This document shows positions 10,597 through 21,830 of a stretch of 64,000 nucleotides of DNA, piece after piece (position 1 is the stretch's first letter; each line of letters opens with the position of its first letter). The DNA is taken from positions 52,557-116,556 of the forward strand of contig NW_026729280.1 of the NCBI RefSeq assembly GCF_030272615.1. Reading direction: 5' to 3'. The stretch comes from Cryptomeria japonica. Its lineage: Eukaryota; Streptophyta; Pinopsida; Cupressales; Cupressaceae. Made by a program: the position numbers and the translations under genes. The notes below the pieces were generated by a model that was not told the DNA's origin, did no database searches, and saw nothing but the letters and a program-made list of their open reading frames with translations.

Positions 10597-12127
10597 TGAT
10601 AACTCAATGATGAGTGAATAGTACCAAACCAATACTGAGAGGCGGGGGTGAATTGGTACAGACAAAAAAACAGTCCTAAACCGGTTTGACAGGAGACACT
10701 TCAAATGACTGGCAGACAGTGACACCGGTTTGAAACAAAGTGCAACTAGTAAAGCTAAGAATGTCTGATACAAGCATTAATTGGTTACTCACTTAGCTTT
10801 TCACTCAACTCAAGACTACACTACCATTTCACCCTTATGCATAAATAGGTAATCTATCATTAGATCATAATAACAGCTAGTTCAACATGTTTTATTGATA
10901 GGCATAAAACATAGAACCATCATATGCTTGACAGACAATAACAAAGCATCACAAGATAAAAGCATCACACATGACACACATATTTTTAACATGGAAACCC
11001 AACTAGGAAAAACCACGGTGGGGATGAATACCCACAAGCTGTTTTTGAACTCTTTAGAAGTTCGCTCTATTAGGAACCTTGTCTAGTTAGAGACATTACA
11101 AAAGGTTCTGTTAGGAATCGATCCTATTAGAGATCACCTGGTTAAGGGATGGCTACAATACTCGGTTAAGGGTTATACCCTGTTAAAGGTTACCTTGTTA
11201 GAGGATTTCAAGAACTCAATAGCTAAAGGATTCCAAACTCAGGAGCTTTGAATTACCCTATTAAAGGATTTTCAGCAAGCCAGTTAAGGCTACCCTGTTA
11301 AGGGATTTTCCAACAGTTGAGGTGATTAGAGATCAATAGGTATTACAATGATCTAGTAATAGCACTCAATGCCAATGCAGATCCACTTAAACTCCTCTTC
11401 ACCTTCTGCACTTACACTCTGTCGGTATCACTTCTCTCCTTTTGGTCTAGCAAGAATTATGTATCCCTTCTCTCAGATACACACACACAACTTTTGCCAA
11501 CAACCTTAGAAAGAGACACAACAACGACCTTATAGGAAAAAAAATAAGCTGGTAGCATAAACCCTAAAACCTAAACCTATTAGGTTAAGGAATTCAAATG
11601 GTTCAATCCTGACTGTTGCGAACACTCCATTAATTGCAACAGTCTTGATCCAATCTCAAGACATTCTCCATCATCCATTTTCACCAATTTCATGGCGGCT
11701 AATAACCCATCACATGTTATCACCATTTTATAGACTTCACATATTCCTGAGGTAGATAGGAACAATCTCCTTCATGCAAGATCCTTGACGCGCACAAGGC
11801 TGACATGGCAACATGATCTGTCTTCATTACAATGCTAACTCATCACACAATGTCACCGGTTGAGCCATACAAGCTTGAAGCACATCAACCAGAAACCCTG
11901 AATTTGAGACTACCAATCGGTAGTCATACAATGCTTCCATGTGCCAGTTCCCATAAGCATATGCTGGTTCACCTTGAGCAAACACACCACTTCACTTTGG
12001 TACAAATGCCGGTTCATAGTGTTATACCGGTTCTCACATATGCCGGTTCACACCTCTTCAACATATTGACATCAATGACAACATACAATGTCATTATGTC
12101 CACATACTAGTTCACATAATACCAACA
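10597..12127 (-). repeat. Copia-A 3' LTR
   Basis: 1,531 bp. The outer edge on the + strand is TGATAACTC and the inner edge is AATACCAACA. Aligns with 16538-18069 along its length. Contains several ACCGGTT words and an array of CCT...AGG mini-palindromes (11040-11310). Confidence 0.93.
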
Positions 12128-12300
12128 ATCTCCCCCTTTGGCATTGATGGCAATATATATAGATATCTCTCCACTTCACATCTTCTCCCCCAATTTCTGT
12201 AGATATTTTTTCCACTTCACATCTTCTCCCCCTTTGACAATAATGCCAAAGTGGAGGCACAAGCTTCCTTATTCAATTATGTTGCTCCCCCTGAGGAGTA
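12128..12300 (-). other. Copia-A polypurine tracts (at least four)
   Basis: On the minus strand the 3' LTR is preceded directly by CCAAAGGGGGAGAT. Further upstream are three more gggggag runs, near 12190, 12232 and 12290. Two of them lie in a direct repeat (+ strand ccacttcacatcttctcccc at about 12169 and 12212). Multiple such tracts are a known Sirevirus trait. Confidence 0.75.
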
Positions 12301-12379
12301 GCATCCTTCAACACATCAATCCTGAAGAAAGATTTGACTATGCAATACATGACTGATGTGGAGCATACACCTTTAGTTC

Positions 12380-13330
12380 ACCTCTTGAAGGGGAAGTACC
12401 CCTAATTCACGTCTTATATGAATGTAGTCTTTGAGAGAGGCTTGGTGAATATGTCTGCTAACTACTACTTATTGGAAACATGCTGCAGTGCAATCTCTTT
12501 GTTCTGAACCTTTTCCCTCAAGAAATGATACTTAAGCTCAAAGTGCTTGGTTCTAGAATGTAAAACCGAATTATTGGAGATATTAATTGCACTAGTATTG
12601 TCACAAAATATACTTACCGGTTCAAATACATGAACTTTGAAGCCATTCAATACATGCTTCATCCAAATTGTCTGAGTGCAGTTCATGAAAGCTGCAACAT
12701 ACTCTGCTTCTGCTATAGACTGAGAGATACAACTTGGCCTTTTACTCATCCATGAGACCAGTCTACCACCAAGGAAGAATGCACCACTGGTTGTGCTCTT
12801 TCGATCATCTACATTACCAACCCAATCAGCATCTGTGAACACTTTCAGGTTAAAATCATTATTGTATGGATACCATAACCCATAGTCAATAGTTCCTTTC
12901 AGATACCTAAGAATCCACTTGACTGCAACCAAGTGGGATTCTCTTGGACTTTTCTGGAACCTTGTAGTAATGCAAACTACATGTGCAATATCCGGTCTAC
13001 TATGCACTACATAATGCAATTTACCGATCATTGATCGGTATTCCTTTTCATCAACCAATGCTGAGTCATCCTCTTTGGATAGTTTACAACCAGTCACCAT
13101 CAGTGTACCAACCGGTTTGCTATCTTCCATGCCAAAAGTCTTCAACACTTCTTTAACATATTTGGACTGAGTGATAAAGGTTCCATCCTTCATCTGCTAG
13201 ATCTGCAGTCCAATGAAGAACTTAATCTCCCCTATGAGTGACATTTCAAACTCTTTCTTCATCTCATCTGCAAATTCATGACTCATCTTGTTATCTCAAC
13301 CAAAGATAATGTCATCAACAAATTCCTCAT
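12380..13330 (-). pseudogene. Copia-A RT end and RNase H
   Basis: The open part 13193-12465 begins in the RT thumb/connection (YVKEVLKTFGM, SMIGKLHYVVHSRPDIAH, RYLKGTIDYGLWY). It then gives RNase H: VFTDADWVGNVDDRKSTTSG, SQSIAEAEYVA, IFCDNTSAINIS, RTKHFELKYHFLRE. The catalytic acidic residues of these motifs (DAD, EAEY, CDN) are present. Upstream, near 13290-13330, EEFVDDIIFG is the RT active site, with a TGA right after. Past 12465 stops precede LADIFTKPL, the usual end of copia pol. It is translated from the minus strand. Confidence 0.88.
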
Positions 13331-13340
13331 AGATCAGGAT

Positions 13341-13853
13341 CTAATCTCCTTCAAACTTGAAATAGATATTGCTATCTTCACTTATTCTTTCAAATCCAAT
13401 CTTCACAAGATGGGAATGCAGATGTTCATACCATGCCCTAGGTGTATGCTTTAGTCCATATAGGGCTTTATGTAGCCTACATACCATGTCACTATCTTCA
13501 GATAGGGAAAACCAATATGGTTGCTCAATATATACCTCCTCTTCAAGTACACCATTTAGGAATGCAGATTTTACATCCATTTGATATACTTTGAAACCTT
13601 TAAAAGATGCATATACAAGGAGCATACAGACCCCTTCCAATCTGGCTACAAGAGAAAAGGTTTCTCCATACTCTTCTCCTTCTTCTTGAGCATATCCTTT
13701 GCATACCAATCTGGCTTTGTTTCTAATCATTGTGCCATCCTCATTCAACTTATTTCTGAAGACCCATTTGGTACCAATGACATTTTTATGCTCCGGTCTG
13801 GCTACCAAAGACCATGTACCATTTTTCTCTATTTGGTCAAGTTCCTCTTCCAT
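13341..13853 (-). pseudogene. Copia-A reverse transcriptase, N-terminal part
   Basis: An open frame of 170 aa. Motifs in order: NGTWSLVARPE, IGTKWVFRNKLNEDG, RNKARLVCKGYAQEEG, YQMDVKSAFLNGVLEEEVYIEQP, VCRLHKALYGLKHTPRAWY. These are the canonical copia RT fingers and palm blocks, and the MDVK catalytic Asp is intact. The frame ends at a TAG just before the FVDD block, which is readable beyond the stop. It would copy element RNA into DNA. The break is a single nonsense site, so the domain is otherwise well kept. Confidence 0.9.
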
Positions 13854-13862
13854 TGCCTTGAT

Positions 13863-14575
13863 CTAGTCTTCATCTTTATGTGCCTTTTTAAATGATTTAG
13901 GCTCAAATTTAGAGATCATACATGAGTTTTCTCTGACCTTTCTCCTTGTAAGGATTCCTGCATCCTTATCTCCTATGATCTGATTAGGATCATGATTCCA
14001 CTTGACATACCGAGGAATGGTCTTGGTGGATTCATCTTGCTTTTCTTCTTCATCCTCATCTCCATCAGTATCAACATCTACATTTGCCAGTGTAGGAACA
14101 CTGTTACTGATACTCGGTTGACTGACAACCGGTTCCCAGAAGGTTGCAACCGGTTCGTTTGTCACTTTCTCACTACCGGTTTCCTTAGTTTTCTCAGATG
14201 TTTCATGAACTCTTACATTGATTCTTTCCATAATTCTCTGAGTCCTATTGTTGAAACACTTGAGAGATTTGCTCTTGGTGGAATATCCAAGGAATATTCC
14301 CTCATCACATTTCACATCAAATTTTCTCTGGTGTTCACTCCTCTTGATGTAACATTTTCTACCAAACACTCTAAAGTAGCTAACCACAGGTGTCTTACCG
14401 GTCCAATACTCATAAGGAGTTTTATCCTTACCTTTCTTGATGAGTACCTAGTTCATTGTGTAGACTGTAGTGCTCACCGCTTCTCTCCAAAAGGTGTGAG
14501 CTACCTTTCCTTGAATCAATATGGTTCTAGCTGCTTCAACCACAGTCCAGTTATTCCTCTCTACTAGGCCATTCT
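13863..14575 (-). pseudogene. Copia-A integrase C-terminus and linker
   Basis: Continues the integrase after a TAG that follows RTP. QNG and LVERNN (about 14540-14575) hold the third catalytic residue Glu, which is intact. Next come EAARTILIQG, a stop in TMN-VL, and KTPYEYWTGK. The open part 14387-13863 starts at VSYFRVFGRKCYIKR and DEGIFLGYSTKSK, the standard copia post-integrase block. An acidic linker rich in Glu and Asp (DVDTDGDEDEEEKQDE) then leads to the RT, as in related elements. Confidence 0.85.
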
Positions 14576-14576
14576 G

Positions 14577-15149
14577 CTATGGAGTCCGAGGGGCAAACAA
14601 TTGCCTCTTGATGTCATGTTCTTCATAGTACTTGTTGAATTCACCAGAAATGAATTCCCCTCCTTGATCAGTTCTCAGGCACTTGATCCTTTTACTGCTT
14701 TCCTTCTCCACTAAAGCTCTGAAAGCTTTGAACTTTACAAAGGCTTTAGACTTGTCTTTCAAGAATGTGACCCACATCATTCTTGAGAAGTCATCAGTGA
14801 GAATCATGAAGTACCTATCACCCTGCACACTTCTAGTTTTCATAGGACCACACAAATCAGTATGCACAAGATCAAGCAAGTTGTCAGTAGTGAAAGATTT
14901 ACCTTTAAAGGTTGAGGAAGACATTTTCCCCAATTGACACTCTCTACACAAGGTATTATCCAATTTTCTTAGCACTGGCAACCCTCTAACTGCCTTGATC
15001 TTACTAGCTTTCACAATGTTATCAAAGTTTACATGGTAGAGTCTCCTATGCCATATCCAGGTATCATCAAATTTTTCCATAAGACATGTACTTATATTTG
15101 CATTTAGATGAAATGGGTTACCTTTGGTCTGCATGCCGGTGGCCACCAA
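14577..15149 (-). pseudogene. Copia-A integrase core
   Basis: The N-terminal zinc site is H-x4-H ... C-x2-C (WHRRLYHVNFDN; LCRECQLGK) and is intact. The core shows LDLVHTDLCGPMKT with the first catalytic Asp, RYFMILTDDFSRMMWV, and LRTDQGGEFISGEFNKYY with the second Asp. The Glu lies just beyond the terminating TAG (VERNN), so the catalytic triad is complete apart from nonsense changes. Integrase inserts the DNA copy into the chromosome. Confidence 0.92.
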
Positions 15150-15218
15150 TTCACCGTTCTTTCCTTTGATTCTGCAAACTCCATTCTTGAATTCTAGAGT
15201 GAGGCCACTATCATTCAG

Positions 15219-16466
15219 CTAGGTAACACTCAGAAGGTTGTGTCTAAGACCATCAACCCAATACACATTGTCAGCACTACTCTTTCCATTCAAAGAGATG
15301 GATCCTCTACCTTTGACCATGCATGTTGCATCATTGCCAAAGCAAACCACACCACCATCATACTCCTCCAATGATAGAAACTTGCTCCGGTCACTAGTCA
15401 TATCGTGAGAACAACCACTGTCAATGATCCACTCATTGGAATTATCAAACTGGGAGATAAGAGCCTTCTTGTCTGACACATCTTCTTTGACAACAACAAA
15501 CACAATATCTTCATTTTCTTCATCCTCTGATTCTTTATCTGTGACACCTTCATCAACCGCCACAAAACAATTTCTTTGGTTTCCTCCTTTGAATTTCTTG
15601 AACCTTTCCGGTTTGTCCTTGTTGTTGCCATTAGGACAGTTTACAACAATATGTCCTATCCAGTTGCAAGAAAAGCATTTAAAAGGTAGCTTACCTTTGT
15701 ATTTGTTAGTTCCTTTTGGAAGTTTCCTGGAAAGGAGAGCTTCAAATGCCATCAGAATCTCCTCATCATCCATTTCTCTGCTCTGTCTTGGTTCACCACT
15801 AGTGCTAGCTTCTTTTCCTTTTCTAGATTGTACAATAGAAGCTTTAAAACTTGATTCAGTCTTTTGAACACTACCATCAAAACTATTTAGCTCATAGGAT
15901 GTCAACTTTTCTATGATGGAGTCTAAGGATACCTTAGTCTTGTCTATTGATCTCAGCTCCTGAATAGAAGCAACCCTTATTGCATAGACCCGCAATAAGG
16001 ATCTCAGGACTTTGCTTACCACAGTGGAATCTTCTATTTTACCACCTACACTCTTGATATCTCCAACAACGGTTTTGATTGTTATTCCATACTGTTGAAT
16101 GGTCTCACCTTCAACCATCCACATATCTTCAAACTTCCCTCTAAGGCTTTCTTCCTTAGCCTTTTTTACATGTTCATCACCACCATAGATATTTTCAAGA
16201 GTATCCCATACCTCTTTGGGATTTACCTTATCCTGAACATCAATAAACTCAATGTCAGATAAACTACTAATTAGGGCTTCCATGACTTGCCCATTCTCCT
16301 GCATCTCTCTCTTTTGGTCATCCGTAACGGTACTGGTAGGAGCAACATAGACAGTCTCAACATAGCTCCAGGGTTGAGCACCCATGCTTCTGATAAATAT
16401 ATTTATTCTGTCTTTCCATATACTGAAATTTTCCCTATTAAACTTTGGACCTTCCCTTTTCATCAT
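15219..16466 (-). pseudogene. Copia-A gag and protease
   Basis: A 415-aa frame from an ATG at 16466, about 60 bp after the primer site. The gag domain includes NFSIWKDRINIFIRSMG, EVWDTLENIYGGDEHVKKAK and EESLRGKFEDM. A CCHC knuckle CFSCNWIGHIVVNC (about 15636-15676) is intact. The protease active site WIIDSGCSHDMTSD lies near 15410-15435, followed by HNLLSVT at the end, where a CAG-type codon has become TAG before the pre-integrase part. This is the best-preserved gag in the window. The Copia-C gag is clearly related. Confidence 0.92.
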
Positions 16467-16523
16467 TTGACTGGGATCTTTACCTCAAGCGGTTAAGCTT
16501 ATAACACAGAGGACCTGGAGGAT

Positions 16524-16535
16524 GTTTTGATACCA
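16524..16535 (-). other. Copia-A primer binding site
   Basis: On the minus strand TGGTATCAAAAC lies two bases after the 5' LTR. It matches the initiator-Met tRNA site TGGTATCAGAGC with two G-to-A changes. Confidence 0.75.
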
Positions 16536-16537
16536 AT

Positions 16538-18069
16538 TGATAACTCAATGATGAGAGAATAGTACCAAACCCGTACTGAGAGCGGCGAGTGAATCAGTAG
16601 AGACAAAAATATAGTCCTAAACTGGTTTGATAGTAGACACTTCAAATGACTGGTAGACAGTGACACCGGTTTGAAATAGAGTGCAACCGGTAAAGCTAAG
16701 AATGTCTGAGACAAGCATTAACCAGTTACTCACTTATCTTTTCATTCAACTTGAGACTACACTACCATTTCACCCTTATGCATAAATAGGTAATCTATCA
16801 TCAAATGATAATAACAGCTAGTTAAACATGTTTTATTGATAGACATAAAACATAGAACTATCATATGCTTGACAAACAATAGCAAAGCATCACAAGATAA
16901 AAGCATCACACATGACACACATGTTTTTAATGAGGAAACCCAACTTGTGAAAACCACAGTGGGGATGAATACCCACAAGCTATTTTTTAACTCTTTAGAA
17001 GTCCGCTTTGTTAGGAGCCTTGTCCGATTAGAGACATTACAAAAGGTTCTGCTAGGAACCGATCCTGTTAGAGATCACCTAGTTAAGGGATGGCTACAAT
17101 ACCTAGTTAAGGGTTAAACCTTGTTAAAGGTTACCTTGTTAGAGGATTTCAAAAACTCAATAGCTAAAGGATTCCGAACTCATTAGCTTTGAATTACCCT
17201 GTTAAAGGATTTTCAGCAAGCCGGTTAAGGCTACCCTGTTAAGGGATTTTCCAACTGTTGAGGTGGTTAGAGATCAATAGGTATTACAATGATCTGGTAA
17301 CAACACTCAATGCCAATGCAGATCTACTTAAGCTCCTCTTCACCTTCTGCACTTAGACTCTACAGGTATCACTTCTCCCCTTTTGGTCTGGTAAGAATTA
17401 CATATCCCTTCTCTCAGATACACACACACAACTTTTGCCAACAACCTCAGAAAGAGACACAAGATTGAACTTATAGGAAAACAAATAGGTCATTAGTGTA
17501 AACCCTAAACCCTAAACCTATTAGGTTAAGGAATTCAAACGGTTCAATCTTGACCGTTGAGAACACTCCATTAATTGCCACAGTCTTGATCCAATCTCAA
17601 GATGTTCTCCATTGTCCATTTTCATTGATTTCATGGCAGCTGATAACCCATCACACATTATCACCATTTCACACACTTCACACATTCCCGAGGTAGATAG
17701 GAACAATCTCCTTCATGCAAGATCCTTCACGCACATAAGGCTGATGTGGCAACATGATCTGTTCTTCATTACAATGCTAACTCATCACACAATGTCACTA
17801 GTTGAACCATACAGGCTTGAAGAACATCAACCGGAAACCCTGAAGTTGAGACTACCAACCGGTAGTCATACAATGCTTCCATGTGCCGGTTCCCATAACC
17901 ATATGCCAGTTCACCTTGAACAAGCACACTGCTTCACTTTGGTAAAAATGCCGGTACATAGTGTTATACTGATTCTGACATATGTCGGTTCACACCTCTT
18001 CATCATATTGACATCAATGACAACTTAAAATGTTATTATGTCCACATACTGGTTCACATAATGCCAACA
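16538..18069 (-). repeat. Copia-A 5' LTR
   Basis: 1,532 bp, edges TGATAACTC and ATGCCAACA on the + strand. It matches 10597-12127. It keeps several ACCGGTT words where the other copy has CCAGTT or CTGGTT, and the reverse is also seen. Confidence 0.93.
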
Positions 18070-18525
18070 AGCATAAGGTACATGAAATGGTTGCAAGACA
18101 CACTTGTAACAAGACAACTACTTTTATAACTATGTTTTGATTGTAAACATTGAGTTGTAGCTCGGTGCAGGGGTTGGTGCTCATTGGGTTCATGCCCTAA
18201 AGAAGGGGTTGGTGCTCCTTGGGTTGGTGCCCTAAATCAGGGGTTCATGCCCTAAACATTGTAATTGTTTTCATTGTGAGGTAGGATTGGAGAAGTAGAC
18301 TCCAGTAGCATTGATCACCAAGGTTTTTCCCATCTTGGGTTTTCCTCATATATATTGGTGTTATGTGATGTCCCTTGTGCGATTTCTCTTGTGTAAGTCT
18401 CCCCACTAACTGGTAAGTCTACATAGAGTTAGATCTATTAACCAATATGCTCACATAGGACAGCTAAAGAGAAAAGTTTGAGAATAACTGATTCACCCCC
18501 TCTTAGTGGTGCATTGTGTCTAACA
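18070..18525 (+). repeat. Copia-B 5' LTR, right part
   Basis: Resumes at the AGCAT target duplicate and aligns with 23755-24198 (aaggtacatgaaatggttgc; ttttcccatcttgggttttc). Contains the ggttggtgctccttgggttg tandem block at 18169-18258. Ends GTGTCTAACA before the primer site. Confidence 0.88.
18169..18258 (+). repeat. Tandem repeat in Copia-B LTR
   Basis: Imperfect copies of ggggttggtgctccttgg / gttggtgccctaaatca. The 3' LTR has the same block at 23855-23942 with a different unit arrangement. Confidence 0.8.
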
Positions 18526-18526
18526 A

Positions 18527-18540
18527 TTGCTATCAGAGTG
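18527..18540 (+). other. Copia-B primer binding site
   Basis: ttgctatcagagtg directly follows the LTR. It resembles the initiator-Met site TTGGTATCAGAGC with a G-to-C change and an extra T. Confidence 0.65.
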
Positions 18541-18598
18541 CAGGTTCCTAGTCAGATGAGCTTTCTCTAGCTTGTGTAGATTCTGGCTTAAGGACACA

Positions 18599-20651
18599 AT
18601 GGTTTGTCTAGTCCCAATCCCTGCTCCTATATTTGATGGTTCAAACTTTTCTATTTGGAGTAGCAAAATGTAAGTCTTCCTATCCTCTTTAGGGTTTGAT
18701 GTATGGATGTCAGTAGTTGATGGTCTCCCTAGAAATGTAAGTGCTCCTACCGGATCTGTAGAGGAAAGAAGAAACCAATGCAATGAAGAAGCCATGAAAG
18801 CTATATTCAATAAACTTACCAGTGATGTCTCCTCATAGGTGGATAGATGCAAAACAACAAAGAGCTTATGGGAAAGATTAAAGAAGCTCTAAGGAAATGA
18901 GCCCACTACAGTAGAACCAGCATGTGAAGGAAAAATGAGAAATACATCTCATATTTATGAGGATGATGAATATAGATCTGCTAGCAACAACAACAGTGAT
19001 GAAGAAGAAACCCACCTCTTCATGGCTCAAGAATCTGAAGAAGAGGAGCACACATCTGAAAGTGCTAGGGGAAATAGTTCCCACTGGCAAGATGTGTTTG
19101 GCAGTGATGATGAAGGGGAAGAAGAGGATAAAGCACAAGTTGATCTTGAAGGAGAGCTTGTAAATTCACTTGAAGAACTCAACAGAGTTAGAAGGGAATA
19201 CAAGCTATTCAAGAATGTTGCTATAGTAGAGCAGAACCAGCTAACAAAATGCCTTGAAGAGACTGAGAAATGCTTCTTAGAGTTGAAGTCTGAGGCAGAG
19301 AACACCAAAGTGTGCCGGTGTGAAGATCTAGCCTCTCAGCTAGAACTAAAAGATAAAGAACATCGAAAGCTACTTGGAGAAATGAAATTTATCCAAAATA
19401 ACCTTGAGAAATGTAAGGATGAGCTCAAGGTGAGAATCAGGGTTGATGGCAGCAGTGATGCCTTGGACAAAATGTTGAAGAAACAAAAGCATGCCAAGGA
19501 CACTAAAGGATTAGGAAGTGGTGCCAATGAATGCAACACCAGCAATAATGTCCCCTACAATGACATTGTATTTATCTCCTGAAATGGAGAAAACAAAGGC
19601 CAGACCTTCCTAGTTAGAAATGCTCCTTGAAAGAAGGTTGATCTGTACCACAACTGGTGAGGACTTGCAAATAAGAGTAAAGACCAGTGCTGCAAAAAGG
19701 AAGAATCATGCAGATCCCAGAGGTAAGGGGAAGATAGGAGAAGACAGCTTCACCGAAAGCAGGAAGAAGAGGAAGCAGCAAAGAAAACCCTCTACTGACA
19801 AAGGACAAATAAATGCTATCACCCACAGGGCGAAGCAAGTGCGAGAGGATAAGAGACTAGATGGAAGAGCTGCACAAAATGGACAACGAAGGATCCATCC
19901 TCAAAGATGCAAAAATAAAGATGTTAAACTGGTAAGATCTCCTCATGCATGGCAAAATAAATTTGCAAATCACCTGGCATCATTTACTGGTTATTGCTTT
20001 GCAACTAACGCTTATGGCTATAGGGCGGAAGAATGTAGAAAGGGATCTAGAAGGTATAATCTAGGATCCTATAGACATCATGCAAATGATAAAAATGTTC
20101 CTAGAAGTAGACATATGCATGTCCCCTCTCTCAGTTTTGCACATATTATTTGTCATAACTGCAATGGATTTGGTCACAAAGAGTTTGACTGTAGGAAAAG
20201 GGACCTCCACTCACATGGAGGTCGGTACAACAACTATGCTCTCTAGAAAGGTGAAAATAGAGCATATGGAAGATAGAGACCTGCATGGAACCAAAGGAGA
20301 AATCTCCCTACAGGAGGAAGAGGTCCATCAGTTTTGACTACTAGAAATAGCAACATGACCAAGAGAAGATGGTCTAACTAGCATGCTAAGAGATTCCCCA
20401 ATCATGAAGTTGCGATCGATGTTGTGTTCTACTATAGCACTACTTATGGCTATGATGGAGAATTAGGAAATGGAAGGGTCCATCAACAGAAGAAAGTAAG
20501 ACCTACTCCCCAGTCTGAAAATGGGAAGGGGAATGAGACCAAGAAGGTATGGAGGAAGAATACCATGGACCGGTACTGTGCATCCAATGCACAGGTGATA
20601 TCTCCTAAGGACTCAAGGAGATGCAAGATCTCAGGGGGAGTAGTATATTGA
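18599..20651 (+). pseudogene. Copia-B gag (Sirevirus-like)
   Basis: Starts at ATG 18599 with PIPAPIFDGSNFSIWSSKM, the usual start of this gag type, then stops and an apparent internal deletion remove most of the N-terminal domain. The piece 18935-19582 is very acidic and then helical (DSDEEE-like runs, SLEELNRVRREYKLFKN, LELKDKEHRKLLGEM), predicted coiled coil. From 19620 to 20246 it is basic with two zinc knuckles: the first is degenerate (CFATNAYGYRAEEC), the second intact (CHNCNGFGHKEFDC, about 20158-20200). The tail ends near KVWRKNTMDRYC. No protease follows. Confidence 0.82.
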
Positions 20652-21816
20652 ATTTATCATTCACCCCCTCAATAAAGATGGCAGCATGAAAGAACATGTT
20701 GTTGCTAGTATGAAGGATGGAAATGAGATAATAAGTGTGTGTAGAGGCTTCCTTAACTACACACCTACATATCAATGATGGATCACACCTCCATGTGTCA
20801 ATAAGTGGAGGTTAACAATTAGTATCAGATATTAACCGATATGTGCAAGTTGTCACCGGTATGTGAGCTAACAGGTAATTGCAGGTTATGAAAGATATTG
20901 ATATTGGGAATTCTTTGCATTAGCCATGGTAGCATGGAATGAGGTGTCTATGTCTCAAGTGGTATTGGAAAATACCTGAATGACATATGTTGGCCCAGTT
21001 GTTGATCATGTAGCCTTGCATATCTATGGGCTAACTAGTTTAATTTGTGGCATGGTGATGTCATTGTATGGCATTGTGTGGCTTCAAGATCATGTCATAG
21101 GCTGTGGTGGATATAATGAAGTTAAAATATTATTAGATGATCACAGATGCACAACTCAACCAATACATGGGGATGAATGGAGTTGAGAACCTGAGATGTG
21201 TGACTCAGGGGGAGTTCAAGTGCTCATGATGTAGATGACTTGCTTGAACCTGAAAGGCAACTACACTAACTGCACAAGCTGTAGAAGATGAAAGTCATAG
21301 TAGGAATACCTAGGAGAGCTTCACTGTAGAGGGTATCTACTTGTCTTTTGGCTGGTTATATGGGTTGTACAATAATATTTGATTCCTAAAGAACTTTTGG
21401 GATCAAATGGGAAGTGATGCAGGTTGATCAGTAAATGAGTAGTAATCACCGACACATCCCTCTGCAATTGAGTACTTTAACACTTGGTATAAATCTTGCT
21501 TGCTCAATTGGTGTTGGTTGATGGGTGAGTCCTCTATCTCAAAGAGTTGTGACTTGAGAAAATGTACCAATTTGTAACAGTTGGTTTCAAAGGAGAAAGT
21601 GCAGCCAGTAAAGAAAAATGGGGAGAAAGAATTATGTCAGTTCCTAGAAATTGCAAGGAGTAATGATACCCTAATAGTGCCCTTTGTCATTGTTTTCAAA
21701 GGGGGAGAAGGATTTAGTAGTATACATCATACTACATGCGTTAAAAAACCATGGATTAAAGAAAGGGGGAAAAAGACTATGTAGTATGTTGAATACTACA
21801 TGAGTTGACATCAATG
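20652..21816 (+). other. Copia-B 3' non-coding region, no pol
   Basis: About 1.2 kb without a recognisable domain between gag and the 3' LTR. The short ORFs at 20980-21186 and 21581-21784 match nothing I know. It has repeated gggggag tracts near 20633, 21208, 21700 and 21765 and two hairpins (separate entry). Confidence 0.7.
21717..21801 (+). other. Two hairpins with the same arms
   Basis: 21717-21735 has arms GTAGTAT/ATACTAC with loop acatc. 21779-21801 has arms ATGTAGTAT/ATACTACAT with loop gttga. They lie 20-100 bases before the 3' polypurine tract of Copia-B. Confidence 0.8.
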
Positions 21817-21830
21817 CCAAAGGGGGAGAT
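21817..21830 (+). other. Copia-B polypurine tract
   Basis: CCAAAGGGGGAGAT directly before the LTR start TGTTGGCATT. The same tract precedes the Copia-A and Copia-C 3' LTRs. Confidence 0.88.

Larger units (their letters stand above)
10597..18069 (-). mobile_element. Copia-A: full-length Ty1/copia element
   Basis: A complete minus-strand copia of about 7.5 kb with LTRs of 1,531 and 1,532 bp, each with TG/CA ends. The flanks AGCGT (10592-10596) and AGCAT (18070-18074) are a 5-bp target duplication differing by one CpG transition. Order in element direction: gag with zinc knuckle, protease, integrase, RT, RNase H. It lies inside the Copia-B 5' LTR. Several stops, mostly CAG-to-TAG, break the polyprotein. 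Sirevirus-like features are repeated polypurine tracts before the 3' LTR. Confidence 0.95.

Noticed and set aside
10315-10773. 152-aa minus-strand ORF
   Set aside because: Crosses the Copia-B/Copia-A LTR junction and consists of low-complexity Leu/Ser; both parts are LTR sequence.
13992-14567. 191-aa + strand ORF
   Set aside because: Shadow of the Copia-A integrase and linker on the minus strand.
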